From assembly GCA_964006375.1 (NCBI GenBank), contig OZ023263.1, positions 134,210,454 to 134,274,453 on the forward strand: a stretch of DNA of 64,000 nt, in the 5' to 3' direction. Under the pieces are notes generated by a model that saw only the letters and a list, made by a program, of their open reading frames with translations, was not told where the DNA came from and searched no databases. Position 1 is the first letter of the stretch. Every line of letters begins with the position of its first letter. Both the position numbers and the translations under genes were made by a program. Below, piece by piece: positions 1-11,969 of this stretch. The stretch is from Tillus elongatus. Its lineage: Eukaryota > Arthropoda > Insecta > Coleoptera > Cleridae.

Positions 1-145
1 CAAATGAATAGCTAAGTTGACAAAATGCATATATATTAAGAATTTTAGTTAGGTTCTTGCTGTTGAGATGTGCTCGCACCGTCTACTTTAGTCGTTTCGT
101 AAACTCATTTGTCAGATCGTTCTTCAGTACTGAATGGTTTATTTT

Positions 146-1410
146 TCACGCTTTCTGTATTCTCAGGTATTTATAACACTTTTCTACATCCATCGAGGCA
201 ATTTTATGGCCATTCTGCATTTTATATACATTTGGTTGAAACTTCCCTCTAACTACACATATGGTGCAACCTTTGTCAAGCCCACATTGCATGTCAATAA
301 CTCTGGAAAACCCTTCCACAATTTTAAGCAGTTGTTCTAGGTGGTTCTTTGTGGAGGCCATCAGCTTAAGATCATCCATATACAGCAGATGATTAAGCAT
401 CATTTGCTCCCTGCCATTGCTTTTTATACAGAAGCCATATCAGGTAGAGTTCGGGCGATTTGATAGTGGATTCAATGCGAGATAAAACCACAATGGCCTT
501 AGCGAGTCGCCTTGAAATATACCTCTTCTAATTGGTATCGTGCTGGTTACGATGTTATTACTCGTTTGTACCCGTAACTGAATTTTTGTTATCCAGGTAT
601 ACATTGTGTGTTCAAGGAACCTCAGGATATAAGTATAGATCTTATAGATCTTCAGCACACTTATAAGCCATTCGTGCGGAACTAAATCAAATGCCTTTTT
701 TGTAATCCAGGTAGACTGCAAAGATATTTTCGCGTCCATTGGAAGCTTGATTGCACACAACCGAATCAACTATTAGCTATTGTTTGCATCTCATATATTC
801 TTTGGCACACTCTTTTTGCTGGCTCGCAATTATGTTGTTTCGTTCGCAGTGCGCATATATGCATTTCTCAAGGTAGGAAGTCGGCATCTGCAGATCACTG
901 CTGGTCACTTGACAGAATATACGTATTTCCTTGTGTGAAAAACAATGGCATCTTCTTTGGGTCAAGTATTGCATCACTTATGAACACCGCCAATAGATGA
1001 TGTCTACACCCAAATTTCTCCTGCCAAAAGTTCTGGACGCTATCAGCCCCGGATGCCTTTAAAATAATATCGGAGACTTCTTCTGTGGTAAACGGCTCAT
1101 GATGCACCTATTCATAAGTTTGACAAGTTCAGTGTTTTTTGTTAACCCAGCTAGCGCCAGTATTGCAGGACGCTGGTGTGGCTAGTTGACTTTTTCAGAA
1201 CTCTTCAATTTGTTGCTTATTTGGAAAAGTATCGGTGGCTGCATTCGTAGCTGAATTAAGAATTAAGATGACGGTAGAAAGTCCTTTCAGAGCGTTTAAA
1301 CATTGTATTGTGGCACTTGTCCAAACATTCTTGTACAGTGTGGTTGACTGGATCTTGTGCTGAGTGTTGTCGAACCCGAAGTATAAGTTCGTAGCGTTTT
1401 TGGTTTCCAA
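146..1410 (-). pseudogene. Decayed R2/R4-type non-LTR reverse transcriptase
   Basis: Minus-strand translations, broken over several frames, follow the order of a reverse transcriptase of the R2/R4-like LINE group. An upstream segment (about 1200-1140, PNKQQIEEF) is followed by the RT entry (SGADSVQNFWQEKF, near 1050), a finger region (AFDLVPHEWL, near 690), the loop GIFQGDSLRPL (near 510) and the catalytic box YMDDLKLMA (near 375). Stops and frameshifts separate every block, so no protein can be made. Neither an endonuclease nor a 3' tail is recognisable. The clade assignment is from motif spelling only. Confidence 0.7.
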
Positions 1411-1514
1411 GAAAACGTGCCTTCGAAATCACTTTGTTGAGACATGTTAGATTTGCTCTAAGGTAATAAATACTATTTTTTTAATGAATAGTGTTCGAAT
1501 TTATAAATTTGTGC

Positions 1515-1520
<6 letters not shown>

Positions 1521-1606
<86 letters not shown>
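1521..1606. repeat. (TA)n microsatellite
   Basis: Uninterrupted TA dinucleotide tract of about 86 bp. Tyr-Ile runs read through it are artefacts. Confidence 0.97.
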
Positions 1607-1608
<2 letters not shown>

Positions 1609-1764
1609 CTTGATTATATTTAATTGTAATGATTGATTGATTTAAATTTGTATAATTTTATATAGTATCTCGTAAAAAAATTACCCTGTATAATTATTTT
1701 TAAATTTTTTAAATCTTTAATGAGTATAATTGGTGATGAATTTTACCTTTCATATGTTCTATCT

Positions 1765-1768
<4 letters not shown>

Positions 1769-1842
<74 letters not shown>
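1769..1842. repeat. (TA)n microsatellite
   Basis: Uninterrupted TA tract of about 74 bp. Confidence 0.97.
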
Positions 1843-1846
<4 letters not shown>

Positions 1847-2031
1847 TAACAGTTCACACACAATGTTTATGTATAACCATGTGTGTGTGTTGTATCCTGA
1901 TGGCCTAGGAAACCAGGTCCATTAGCCACAAACTGTTGTATTAGACAGACGATAGGTAAAAAGGTTTATTACTAACAATACGAGCAACAAAATTGAGGTT
2001 ATATAGTTTCTATAATTAAATTGGTATCATT

Positions 2032-2180
2032 ATTATTATTATTTTTTATGATAATTTTTTTAATGTTTTCTTTTGTTTTTCTTTTTTTTCTTTTTTCTTT
2101 TTTCTTTTTTTTTTTTCTTTTTTTTTAGTAATATATAAACATACTTTTTTTTTAATTAATTTTTTCTTTTTTTTTTAACT
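2032..2180. repeat. Pyrimidine (T/C) tract
   Basis: Almost pure T with scattered C, broken by a short AT segment near 2128-2150. On the minus strand it is an A/G-rich tract and could be a degenerate LINE tail. That reading is inference. Confidence 0.7.
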
Positions 2181-2522
2181 GAACTATAATAAAAAGGAAA
2201 GACAGGGATACAAGAGTGCAGTTCAGGGACCCGCCAGAACTTCTCCACCCCTCTCAGAACAGACAAGACTAGGCCACGGTGAGGTGGTTAAGAACATAAG
2301 GAGAGACAACAGGAGCTGATGTTTATAGATGCACAATATTTTTGTTACTTAACCTACGTAAAATAAATGATGTTTCGTTTCCCCTCTTTATTCTGCTTAA
2401 CCTAACATACATATATTTTTACACATTATACACACACATATACAATACATATATACACATATATATACAACCATACATACATACACATATACTTGGTTAC
2501 AATATTAGATTTCTACTTTTGA

Positions 2523-3284
2523 TTATTTTATAAATTTACCAAGTCTTTTGTATATTTCGTTGTCATTTGTAGCAAGTAGATTTGCAAGGTTTACAGGATG
2601 TTGTATGCCTTTGTCTTGAAGATATGTAAGTAAGGTTTGTCGCATTCGTTCATTTAAATGACAGGCAAAGAATATGTGGTTGAGGTCCCCGGTGGAAACG
2701 TTGTCACATTGGCATGTTGGATTGTTTTTAATACCAATCTTATGGAGATGAGCTGGGAATCTTCCATGGTTCAATTTTAACCGCACTATTGTAGAGCAAA
2801 ATTCTTTTGAAAGACCCGAGTCCTTATAAAATTGAGATTCGGGTAGTTGCGGATTCAGTAAAGTGTATTGATTTTTGGACGAGGTTACAAAAGTCTTCCA
2901 TGCTATTTTCCAGTCTCGTTTTATTTCTGAGCGGTAATATGAGTTTATATCTGCTTTCGTAAAACTGATCTTTATTCTCCCATCTTTAGACGCTTCCTTT
3001 GCTAGACTATCTGCCACTTCATTTCCTTCAAGACTGGCATGGCCCTTAACCCACACAAAAATTACCTTTTTTCCCTTCAAAATGATGTTGTGGTGACTCT
3101 TCATTATTTCACACACAGCTGCATCGTCGTCTTTTTTAACAGAAAAATGTTCAATAGTTTTCAGTACGGCTTGTAAATCTGTGAGTATAACTGAGTCTTT
3201 TTCATTATATAATGCCCAGTTTAGAGCCATAAGGACAGCACGGGCTTCTGCTGTGTAATTTGAGCAATATTTATCTAGTCTCAT
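2523..3284 (-). pseudogene. LINE ORF2 C-terminus: RNase H and Cys/His finger
   Basis: A 253-residue frame with RNase H blocks YTAEARAVLMALNWAL, SVILTDLQAVLKTI and VWVKGHASLEGNEVADSLAKEA, carrying the acidic residues and His of the active site. The first beta strand with its Asp lies just upstream near 3290-3330, in another register. It ends with CQCDNVSTGDLNHIFFAC, the C-terminal Cys/His motif common in these LINEs. The frame itself is open, but it belongs to the broken ORF2. Confidence 0.85.
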
Positions 3285-3325
3285 TTTGCTTATAACTTGG
3301 TAGCTGGGAACATAAATGGCACACC

Positions 3326-4560
3326 CTACGTTGTTTTGTTCTTTTGATCCATCTGTGTAGATGCTTGTATATGTACTATATTTGTCCAGTGCTGTTGTAG
3401 AATATGTCTGTTTAGATATGGTAGTTCTGTATAGTTTAGAATTATGATCTTTGGTTTCTGTACTGTCACTTCGTATGGTGTTTGAAATACTGTACAGATG
3501 TCTGTTGGTACAATTATTGGTAATTCACTGGTGCGGAGAAATGACTCCACTAATGGTGGTGTGGTTTTTTTGGCCCAGTATTTATTAGTCAAACACTCTG
3601 TCGTTATCCAGCTAATTATATTTAGAAGTGTTTTCTTATAAAATCTAAGCTTGACTATATATTTGTTGGCCAGATATTGTCCTCTAATTTGTAGTGGTGG
3701 TTCATTAGCTTCAGCAAGTAGTGCTTGACATGGAGATGACCTCATTGCCCCTAGGCAAATCCGTAGTGCTTTGTACTGTACTCTATCGAGTTTCAATAAG
3801 TTACTCTGGGATGCGGATCTATAAAGGGTACAACCGTAATCCAAAATAGACCTTATATAGGATCTATAGAAAAGCAAGGATATTTCAACATCAGCCCCCC
3901 CCCCATTTTGTGTGAGTTATTGTTCTCAATAAATTAAGTCCCTTTTCGCACCTGCCCTGTATATATTCAATGTGTTTAGTCCATAGTAATTTATGGTCGA
4001 TTATAATTCCTAGACATTTGCTGCTGTTCTTTACAAATAATTCAACATCTCCTAACTTAAGGGTGGGTGGCGGTTGTACTCTGTGCCTGGTGAAAAAAAT
4101 AACTGTTGTTTTGTCACTATTTAGTTGAAAATTATGGTCGCAAAGCCATGCCTGTAATTTTCTCATTATGTTTTCCAATTCTTGTACACATTTTTCATAC
4201 GTTTTTTCTATTGTATATATACAAATATCATCTGCGTATTGAATGCAGTGAGTGTTGTTATTCCAGATATTATGGATACTACTAATGTACATATTGAAGA
4301 GCAGAGGACTCAAAATAGAACCCTGTGGTAACCCACGTCGGATAGTTTGAGGCCCGTGTAAATTGTTGTTACTGTCTCTTACGTAAATTCTCCTTTCCAT
4401 AAATAAATCTACAAGGTTGATAGACGTATTGTTTGGTACACCTTTAGTCACAAGTTCGTCCTGGAGTTTGCCTAGGTTTACAGAGTCATAAGCGGCCTCG
4501 AGGTCTAGGAAAATACATGCCAGATATTAATTTTTTGTAAACGCTGTTTGTATGTCGGTA
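3326..4560 (-). pseudogene. LINE ORF2: catalytic reverse transcriptase and thumb
   Basis: Downstream of the PLE the frame resumes with TDIQTAF, an in-frame TAA (4527-4529, probably from CAA), then YLACIFLDLEAAYDSV (first catalytic Asp), GLPQGSILSPLLF and QYADDICIY (YADD box). A second break follows TKWGGG at a run of ten C on the plus strand (3895-3904); nine would restore the frame into SLLFYRSYIRSILDYG, the conserved thumb block. Apart from these breaks the domain reads well, so the LINE was probably functional before the insertion. Confidence 0.85.
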
Positions 4561-4614
4561 ACCACTAAAAACCAACAGTGAAGCCAGAGAAGTATTCTCC
4601 AAGTCTGTATGCAG
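4561..4614 (+). repeat. 54-bp direct repeat, left copy
   Basis: Identical over 54 bp to 7511-7564. It starts ACCACTAAAAACC and ends TCTGTATGCAG. It marks the left boundary of the PLE. Confidence 0.9.
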
Positions 4615-4615
4615 T

Positions 4616-7048
4616 ATGGACAAGTTTCACCAAGTAAGGGCAACAACAATCAATGAATTGAAGAGGTCTTCTATCGAAGAGCTTGCCCATTTGTATAGAA
4701 AATTGAAAATCAAGCAGATGAACGCTTCCCAGAATGCATGGTTTAACCAAGAGTGCATAAGAAAGAAGGTCATCCCGAAGTACGTAATCATAACAACTAC
4801 TATAACATCAAATCAATCAAAAATTGCTATTAGAAAAGCCAGTTTCATCTGGCTGAAAGAAAAATCCAAGAAATGGTTTTCAATTCGTGATAGTTTGCTT
4901 CTTTATATCAAGGTAATCCATTCAGAACTTGCTTATAAATTACATCCAGTAGAATTTGATATATTAGATGACCAAATACATATTTTAGTTAGTGAATTGA
5001 AATTTAAAAAACGCTTAACACAGACAAACAAAATTAGAAACCTAGAAAGCACACAACATTTACATAATCGAGAAAGATCTCCCCCACAAACACATAAGTT
5101 TTACAAAAGGTTTGAAAACCTAAGCGATACAATTTTTACAACTGAAGAAATTTCTTTTCTAAATAAAGGATATAAATACTGCCCAAATTTTAAATTTACA
5201 AACAAAATTAAAGAGATATTAGCTTCTGAATCCGAAATTGCTTCCAGATCTATAAGGCAATATGAAAAATTAAAAATATGTGAATTTTTAAGACATTTAA
5301 CTTCAAAATATGACAAACGTCAAATTAACGAAACTCAAATTTTAAAATCTGTTCAGCATAAAATATTAGACAATGATCTAGTTTTTACTAAAGCTGATAA
5401 AGGAAATACAACTGTAGCTATAAGTAGGGACGCATATAACATTAAAATTAATGATTTTATTACTACGGAAAATTTAACATAAATTAGGAGAGACCCAACA
5501 AACGCATTTCAGACAAAACTAAAAAATGAACTTGAAAATGTGTCTCTGTTTAGTCAACAAGAAAAGAAATATCTTTTATATAAAAGCCCGCAACCACCAA
5601 AATTATATGGCCACCTGAAAATTCATAAGCCAAATATACCAGTGAGACCAGTAGTTAGCTATGTTAATACACCTAATCATAAGATAGCGAGCAAACTGGT
5701 TTCACTTATTAAAGAATACAATTACTTTCCAAAATATTCAGTTAAGAATTCTTATGAACTTACACAAAAATTAAATAACTTAATTATTCCCACAAATAGT
5801 AAATTAGTCTCGTTTGATGTTTGTAGCATGTATTCTAAGATACCCCCTAAAGAATGTTTACCTCTATTAGAAAACGTTTTAATAAAAAAGAACGTAAATG
5901 TCATAAAAAGACAAGAAATAATGAATCTTTTTAATGAATGTATAAACCAAAACTATTTTAAATTTAATAATAAAATTTATATGCAAAATGAAGGTCTACC
6001 TATGGGTAGTCCGTTGTCACCTTTATTAGCCAACATATTTATGGAAAACTTAGAAAACCAAATTTTAACATCAGAACTTTCACATAATATTGTCTTTTGG
6101 TACAGATACGTAGATGATATTTTAGCATGTTTTCAAGGTAGTCGTACAGAATTAAATGACTTTTTAAATTTTATTAATAGCTTTCACACAAATATTAAGT
6201 TTACTTTAGAAGAAGAAGCTAACAGTTGTATAAACTTTTTAGACTTAACAATTAGAAAATTAGAAAATAATTCATTTGACTTTTCAATATATAGGAAACC
6301 AACTTACACTGACACAACCATACCATACGATTCATGTCACCCTTTTTCACAAAAGCTGTCAGCCTATCATTCTATGATACATCGTGCATTTTCAATACCT
6401 ATGTCACAAAACAATTTTGAAAAAGAAATTTCAATAATTAAGCAAACAGCATTTAATAATGGCTACTCTGTTAAAATAATAGATAAAATGATAGAGAGAA
6501 AAGAATACAAATTAGCGATTAATTTAATTTATCCAAATATTAGAGACAAAGAAGACAACAGATACGTTTCGATAACTTATTTTGGAACCATTTCAGAAAA
6601 CATTTCAAAAATTTTAAACACTTGTACAAATACAAAGGTAGCTTTTAAATCTTACAACACGACGCGTGATTTGTTATTTAACGCGAAAGAAAAATCTTGT
6701 TTCGTGACAAAAGCTGGAGTTTATAAATTAGCTTGTACACATTGCAACGCAATCTACATAGGTCAAACTTCTAGAAATTTTAACACCCGATACAAAGAAC
6801 ATATTTCTGCATTTAGAAATAACCACGCTGACAAATCTACATTTGCAAAACATATTATTGATACCGAACATAGACCTACAATAAATAACCGCATACAACC
6901 ACTACATTTTTATAATGACAAACGTAAACTAAACTTTTTTGAAGCTTTAGAAGTCAAAAGGCACACACACGACAATAACTACCTTGTTTTAAACGAGCAA
7001 ACTGATTTAATGAATTTCCCTTTCTTGGATATTCTTCTTGCTAATTAA
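4616..7048 (+). pseudogene. PLE reverse transcriptase with GIY-YIG endonuclease (one internal stop)
   Basis: A single frame from ATG 4616 to TAA 7048, interrupted only by a TAA at 5480-5482. The first 288 residues hold the PLE N-terminal region and FTKADKGNTTVAI. In the 502-residue second part (counted from 5540) come PKLYGHLKIHKP (20-31), SFDVCSMYSKIP (91-102, catalytic Asp), GLPMGSPLSPLLANIF (152-167), YRYVDDILACF (189-199, YVDD) and FLDLTIRK (233-240). A GIY-YIG domain follows at about 392-445 (GVYKL, AIYIGQTSRNFNTRYKEH). The family copies by RT with the GIY-YIG nuclease cutting the target. One point mutation is the only obvious lesion, so it looks fairly young. Confidence 0.9.
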
Positions 7049-7510
7049 ATATGTCAAAGAAAATAAATTTAACTATTATTTCAAAAAAGTTGTAATAAAA
7101 TAATGAGTTGATGTATGTCGATATTTTCGTTGTATAGAGACTACATTTATACTGTTATTGTTCAGTTATTTTATTGTTGTAACTGTTATCATAGTTATTA
7201 TAGGCTAGTTCTAGTTTTTATGTTAAATATTGACATACATCACATAGACATTTTGAAAACCTCATCTGTCTTCTGTGTTTCATTTTATTTTCAATTTGAT
7301 AAAATTTTTTGATCAAAGCATCATATCATAACATAGCAACAGATATTTATTTGTAGTTGTCATGATTTCGTACTAATTCAATTTTAATCTGTCTGAAAAT
7401 GCTGTCAAGCAGCGAAACTATAGTCACAGAAGCATTGAAGAACATCCTAGAACTTCCAGAATTCGAAGGGCCACTTGCTCCAGTTAGCTCACGCGCTGGC
7501 TACGTCCTTC
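7049..7510 (+). other. PLE 3' untranslated region
   Basis: AT-rich, with no long frame of its own. It contains a CTGA...GAAAC stem-loop at 7393-7418 and a more GC-rich end (7430-7510) next to the terminal repeat. Confidence 0.6.
7393..7418 (+). ncRNA. Hammerhead-like motif in the PLE 3' UTR
   Basis: CTGAAAA is followed by a short stem (GCTG pairing with CAGC across TCAA) and GAAAC. This resembles the hammerhead core CUGANGA-stem II-GAAA, with the conserved G replaced by A, so cleavage is unlikely in this copy. PLEs are known to carry hammerhead ribozymes in their terminal repeats. Stems I and III were not verified. Confidence 0.4.
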
Positions 7511-7564
7511 ACCACTAAAAACCAACAGTGAAGCCAGAGAAGTATTCTCCAAGTCTGTATGCAG
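7511..7564 (+). repeat. 54-bp direct repeat, right copy
   Basis: The partner of 4561-4614. LINE coding sequence resumes on its right side at once. Confidence 0.9.
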
Positions 7565-8322
7565 AATCTATTGTGTTTTTTCCTTTTCTAAACCCATACT
7601 GACTTGGTGGTAACACTGCATGATGTTCACAGAACCACTCTAGTCTCATTTTAATCATTCTTTCCAGGGTTTTTCCTATACAAGATAACAAAGAGATGGG
7701 ACGATATGATGCTGGATTGTTTTTCTTTCTAATTAAACAAATGACTACTTCCTTTAAGCTGTTGAAATAGTCTCCATTACACCACCATTCGTTAAAAATC
7801 TCTAGCATGTAGCGTTTAGCAATGTTTGGCATTGTTTTAAGCATTTTATAGGTAAATCCATCTTTACCTGGAGAAGAGTTGTTTGTGCTTTTGAGGCAAA
7901 TGTCTAGTTCTTTCATACTGAATGGTTGTTCTAGCATATGATTTGAGGCAGAGGTTCGTGTACGGTCTATGTATTGTGCCACATCAGGTGGCGCTAACGT
8001 GACAAGTATCTGTTCTACCAACTCTTCGCTTAGTACTTTTTTGTTACTTCTTTCCCCTGTATTGCTTAATTTTTTAACAAAGCTCCGACAATGGTGTCGA
8101 CTTGTTTAGTTGTCCAACAAATTTTTTCCAGCATGCTTTGCTCTTGGTCTTGATGGTACGCTTTGCTACTGCTTCTGCCCGTTTATATTTAATGTAGTTG
8201 TCTATGTTAGAAATATGTTTGTATTGTTGTAAGGCGGCCTTTTTCTTTTGAAGTACTATTGCGCATTCTCCGTCCCACCAGGGAGGTTGAACTCTATCCC
8301 AACAAACACAGTTATGTAACAT
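7565..8322 (-). pseudogene. LINE ORF2: linker and N-terminal reverse transcriptase
   Basis: The 8322-8074 segment is the linker before the RT (PPWWDGECA, KAALQQYKH, ACWKKFVGQL). After a frameshift near 8070 the RT begins (VEQILVTLAPPDV), with SSPGKDGFTYKML, CLIRKKNNPASYRPISLLS and SQYGFRKGKNTIDS. These are the usual RT blocks 0-2 of I/R1-type LINEs. The frame is then cut by the PLE junction at 7564, so the catalytic aspartates are not in this piece. Confidence 0.85.
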
Positions 8323-8559
8323 TCACATAACTAAAATAATATTTTGTTATTAACAAAAGTATCATTTATGTAACTTGTTATGAACTTGTAAGTTACATGT
8401 AACACGAAATGTCATGCATATAATTCCTACTGTGATATATCTATGCAACATAGTTTGGCATATATATCAGATATATTTATTGACAATTTCAGTAACATTA
8501 CATGTTACATTTTATTTTGCATAAATGACCTACAGTTCCATTGTATAATATTGAAATTG
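8323..8559. other. Non-coding gap where the LINE endonuclease should be
   Basis: An AT-rich stretch with several GTTACAT/ATGTAAC palindromic motifs. It lies between the end of ORF1 and an ORF2 fragment that starts in the endonuclease-RT linker (PPWWDGEC). The roughly 200-residue endonuclease has no counterpart here. A deletion with filler or a small insertion would explain it. Confidence 0.6.
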
Positions 8560-9902
8560 TTAATAAGTCGAATCGTTGTCACTATCATAATTTGGAGTAA
8601 TATTATTTAACACTTCTGTAACTGTTTCCTGAATTTTAAGCTCGTTTTTGTTGACCGTGATTTTCTCATTTGTTACCAGCCTAGTAATTATTTTATCTAT
8701 GCATAGAATAATATGTTCTGTTAATTTATTTTTATAATCTAAAAATTCTTCTCTATAGGGGTTAGGTAAAATAGATTTGGATTCTGTATTATTTCTTTTT
8801 TGCTCATTAGAATTTTGTCTAGGTGGTGATCTACTCTGCCTACGTTTTTTACCTTGGCTAAAAGTGGTAGGTTTTAAATTAGGTCTTATTGATGGTAGGT
8901 AATTTTGTGTTGTTGACTGAGATGTTTGCGATGGCAATTCGGGAAAATTTGATAAATTATCCAGTATACTAAATCTATTATTTGTAGCTATTTTAGAATA
9001 TGAAGGATTATTGTCTAATATTCTAGCTTCGTTAAAATATAAATTATTTATTGACATCAGTTTTTTAATGTTTAGTTGCTTTTGGTATGACGGACATGTT
9101 TTTGTCTATTGTTGCATGAGTATTATTCTTACAATAATTGCAATATTTTAAATTTGTGCAATTACCCTTATCGTGGATTTGTCCACACACCCTACATAAA
9201 GAGTCAGGTTTCTTACACTGCCTAGAAGTATGTCCATATCTCAAACAATTATAACATTGGACTACGGGGTAGATATAAGGTTCTACAATAAAATTAACGC
9301 TATTTATTTTAACTGACTGTGGAAGGGTGGACCCTTTAAAAGTAACGATTATAATCTGCCTGTCCACAAATTTAACTTCTCCATTTTCTTCAATGATTTT
9401 CTTTTTCATACGTTTCACATCTGTTACTGGATGATTACTTTCAATTTCGCGCTTTAAATATTCTTCATTAAAAAATGTATCGACCATTCTTACGACACCC
9501 TTCTTATGCGTATAAAATGTTGGAATGTACGCGACAAGATCATTTTTTGTAATTAATTCGTGTTCAATTATATTGTTTGCCGCCTGATATGAATTACATA
9601 CTACCTTTACGCGATTGATTCCTACAACCTTAATATCGACAATAGATTTTTTTTTAATATTCATTTGCCCGTAAAAAATATCCTACTTTCATAGGGGATA
9701 ATCTGCCAATATTTTGTCTTTTATGTTCAACATAAACGAAGTATGGCGCTGGTTCGCTGGTTTTATATTTATTTAATACATCAAAATTTTGAATATTTAC
9801 ATTATTTATTTCAGATACCTTCACAATATCCATCTCAACATTATCGCTGCCTGCTGAAGACATTGGATACATCAGGTTTGTCCCCCGTCCCCGGGGGCCC
9901 AC
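8560..9902 (-). pseudogene. LINE ORF1 (gag-like, zinc knuckles), frameshifted
   Basis: Three consecutive frames form one ORF1 protein. The first (9902-9654, 82 aa) has FVYVEH and GRLSPMKVG. The second (9664-9065) carries an RRM-like region and zinc knuckles CYNCLRYGHTSRQC (CX2CX4HX4C) and CRVCGQIHDKGNC. The third (to 8560) is a basic, Ser/Pro-rich tail. The first shift lies at a run of nine T (9647-9655). The second lies just after HATIDK near 9095; in the next frame the expected last Cys of the third knuckle is present (TCPSYQ), so the domain itself is preserved. Known role in the family: RNA-binding nucleocapsid of the retrotransposition particle. Confidence 0.85.
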
Positions 9903-10451
<549 letters not shown>

Positions 10452-10711
10452 TCTGCTCTCTTCTGACTCATCTCAGTAATGGTTTCTATTATTTACGAAA
10501 AAAATAGCCTACTAATATGCAATTAAATCTTATATATGTTTTGATTATTTATCCAAAGAGATATTCTAAACTCGTAACAATTTTTTTATTTTTGTGAAAT
10601 TTAAATGCAGTCTTGAATCGGATCATCTAAATAAATCTTAAATTTTACGAACAATTGGTATATTAAAATTACGTGACAGAAATTTGACGTTATAATGTTT
10701 TATAAGATTAA

Positions 10712-11032
10712 AATTCTGGACGCAGCAAGTGCATTATGGTAGTGAATTTTCATAAAAATGTTTTTAATAGCAAATATGTGTTTTTTTTTCAGAAAGCAGG
10801 CATCAAATTTGGTTACCAGTATAACCTATATAGTAAAAACAATGTGCCATGTTTCATCAAAATATCTTTATTGTTTGAAAAGGTACAGAAATTCCCGAAA
10901 GTAAACTCTAAATGTAACCGAAAAAATCCGTTTCTTGGTCAACCTTATAGGTTAATATCAAATTGAGCTTTTCAAATATGAAGCATTTAATCAAAATTCG
11001 CTACCATAACGCACTTGCTGCGTCCAGAATTT
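10712..11032. mobile_element. MITE-like module with about 40-bp inverted repeats
   Basis: The left end at 10712-10752 and right end at 10992-11032 are inverted copies with few mismatches. Related modules lie at 35792-36114, 53195-53485, 55290-55331 and 55388-55480. It always sits at the same end of RepTA, so it is either part of that element or its preferred neighbour. Confidence 0.7.
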
Positions 11033-11815
11033 CTTAACTTACAAACATGCATTCTATTTCGATGGAAAATGCAAAAGCATAAGGCGTTTTCCACTAAAAA
11101 AAATATTATTTATATCACCAACGACTTATGGGCCACCCTGTGATGGTAGCAATATTTTTTTAAGGTGTGGCTCAAGACACCGTATAATTAGTGTATACAA
11201 TATTTTTTCATATCTTGTATAATAACGGATATATTGAGCTTTATTAATTTTTTACGAAAATTCTACAATAATTATATACCATTAAACGATAAATTCTATA
11301 GCTAAGGCTACTGCCAAGCATCAGAGAGAGGGTCTACTATTTGAAATGAATTTTCTGGAAATATTTTAGTAAAATGAATGACGGTTGAAACTAAGACTTC
11401 AGGGTTTGTAAAACATTGTTCTTAAGACATTTTCTTTCAATAGCCCGTATTAGATTCAAGTTCTTTACCTAAATGTTGCGAATTTTGATGTTTTAAATTG
11501 TCACTTTGACGTTTTGAGGAAAACCCCAATTTATTTTTCTTTAAATGACCATAACTTTTTTGCTTTTTGACCTACAGAGCTAAATTTATAGGCACCTCAC
11601 CTATAATGACATAAACCAGCGTACCAAATTTGGTTGCCCTTACTTTGTTAATTCCGGAGATATAATTTTTTTTTTAAGAAAAACCCAAAATTTTCCGGGA
11701 AAACCTGGGCCGATTTGCCTGACTAACGAACTTATCCAAGCCATTTGCAAAAGGAAGGTATTCACCAAATTTAATCAAAATCGGCCCATTATTTTTTGAG
11801 TTATCGGTGTGATAC

Positions 11816-11969
<154 letters not shown>

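Larger units (their letters stand above)
1411..2522. other. AT-rich non-coding stretch with microsatellites
   Basis: No coding signal is seen. It holds two (TA)n tracts, a pyrimidine tract and an A/C/T microsatellite (about 2402-2495). The part near 2200-2522 may be the 3' untranslated tail of the minus-strand LINE that starts at 2523, but no terminal repeat or target duplication was found to set its end. Confidence 0.5.
4561..7564 (+). mobile_element. Penelope-like element inserted in the LINE
   Basis: A plus-strand element of about 3 kb, bounded by a perfect 54-bp direct repeat (4561-4614 and 7511-7564). It carries one long reading frame (RT plus GIY-YIG endonuclease) and a 3' UTR of about 460 bp. 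It lies exactly between LINE blocks NTIDS and TDIQTAF, which in an intact LINE are only a few residues apart, so it was inserted there. The 54-bp repeat is probably part target duplication and part PLE terminal (pLTR) sequence; I cannot separate the two. Confidence 0.85.
2523..9902 (-). mobile_element. I-type LINE with RNase H, split by a Penelope-like element
   Basis: Reading the minus strand from 9902 down: ORF1 with zinc knuckles, then an ORF2 remnant with reverse transcriptase, RNase H and a C-terminal Cys/His finger. This order and the RNase H are typical of I/Jockey-superfamily LINEs. The RT is interrupted between its entry motif (ending near 7565) and its first catalytic block (restarting near 4560) by a PLE on the opposite strand. 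The apurinic-like endonuclease expected at the start of ORF2 is absent. Three frameshifts, two at homopolymers of 9-10 bases and one at a run of five A, plus an in-frame TAA (4527-4529) break the frames. Confidence 0.85.

Noticed and set aside
4565..4750. 61-codon minus-strand frame ending like the one at 7515
   Set aside because: The shared end is the 54-bp direct repeat; the rest is antisense to the PLE protein.
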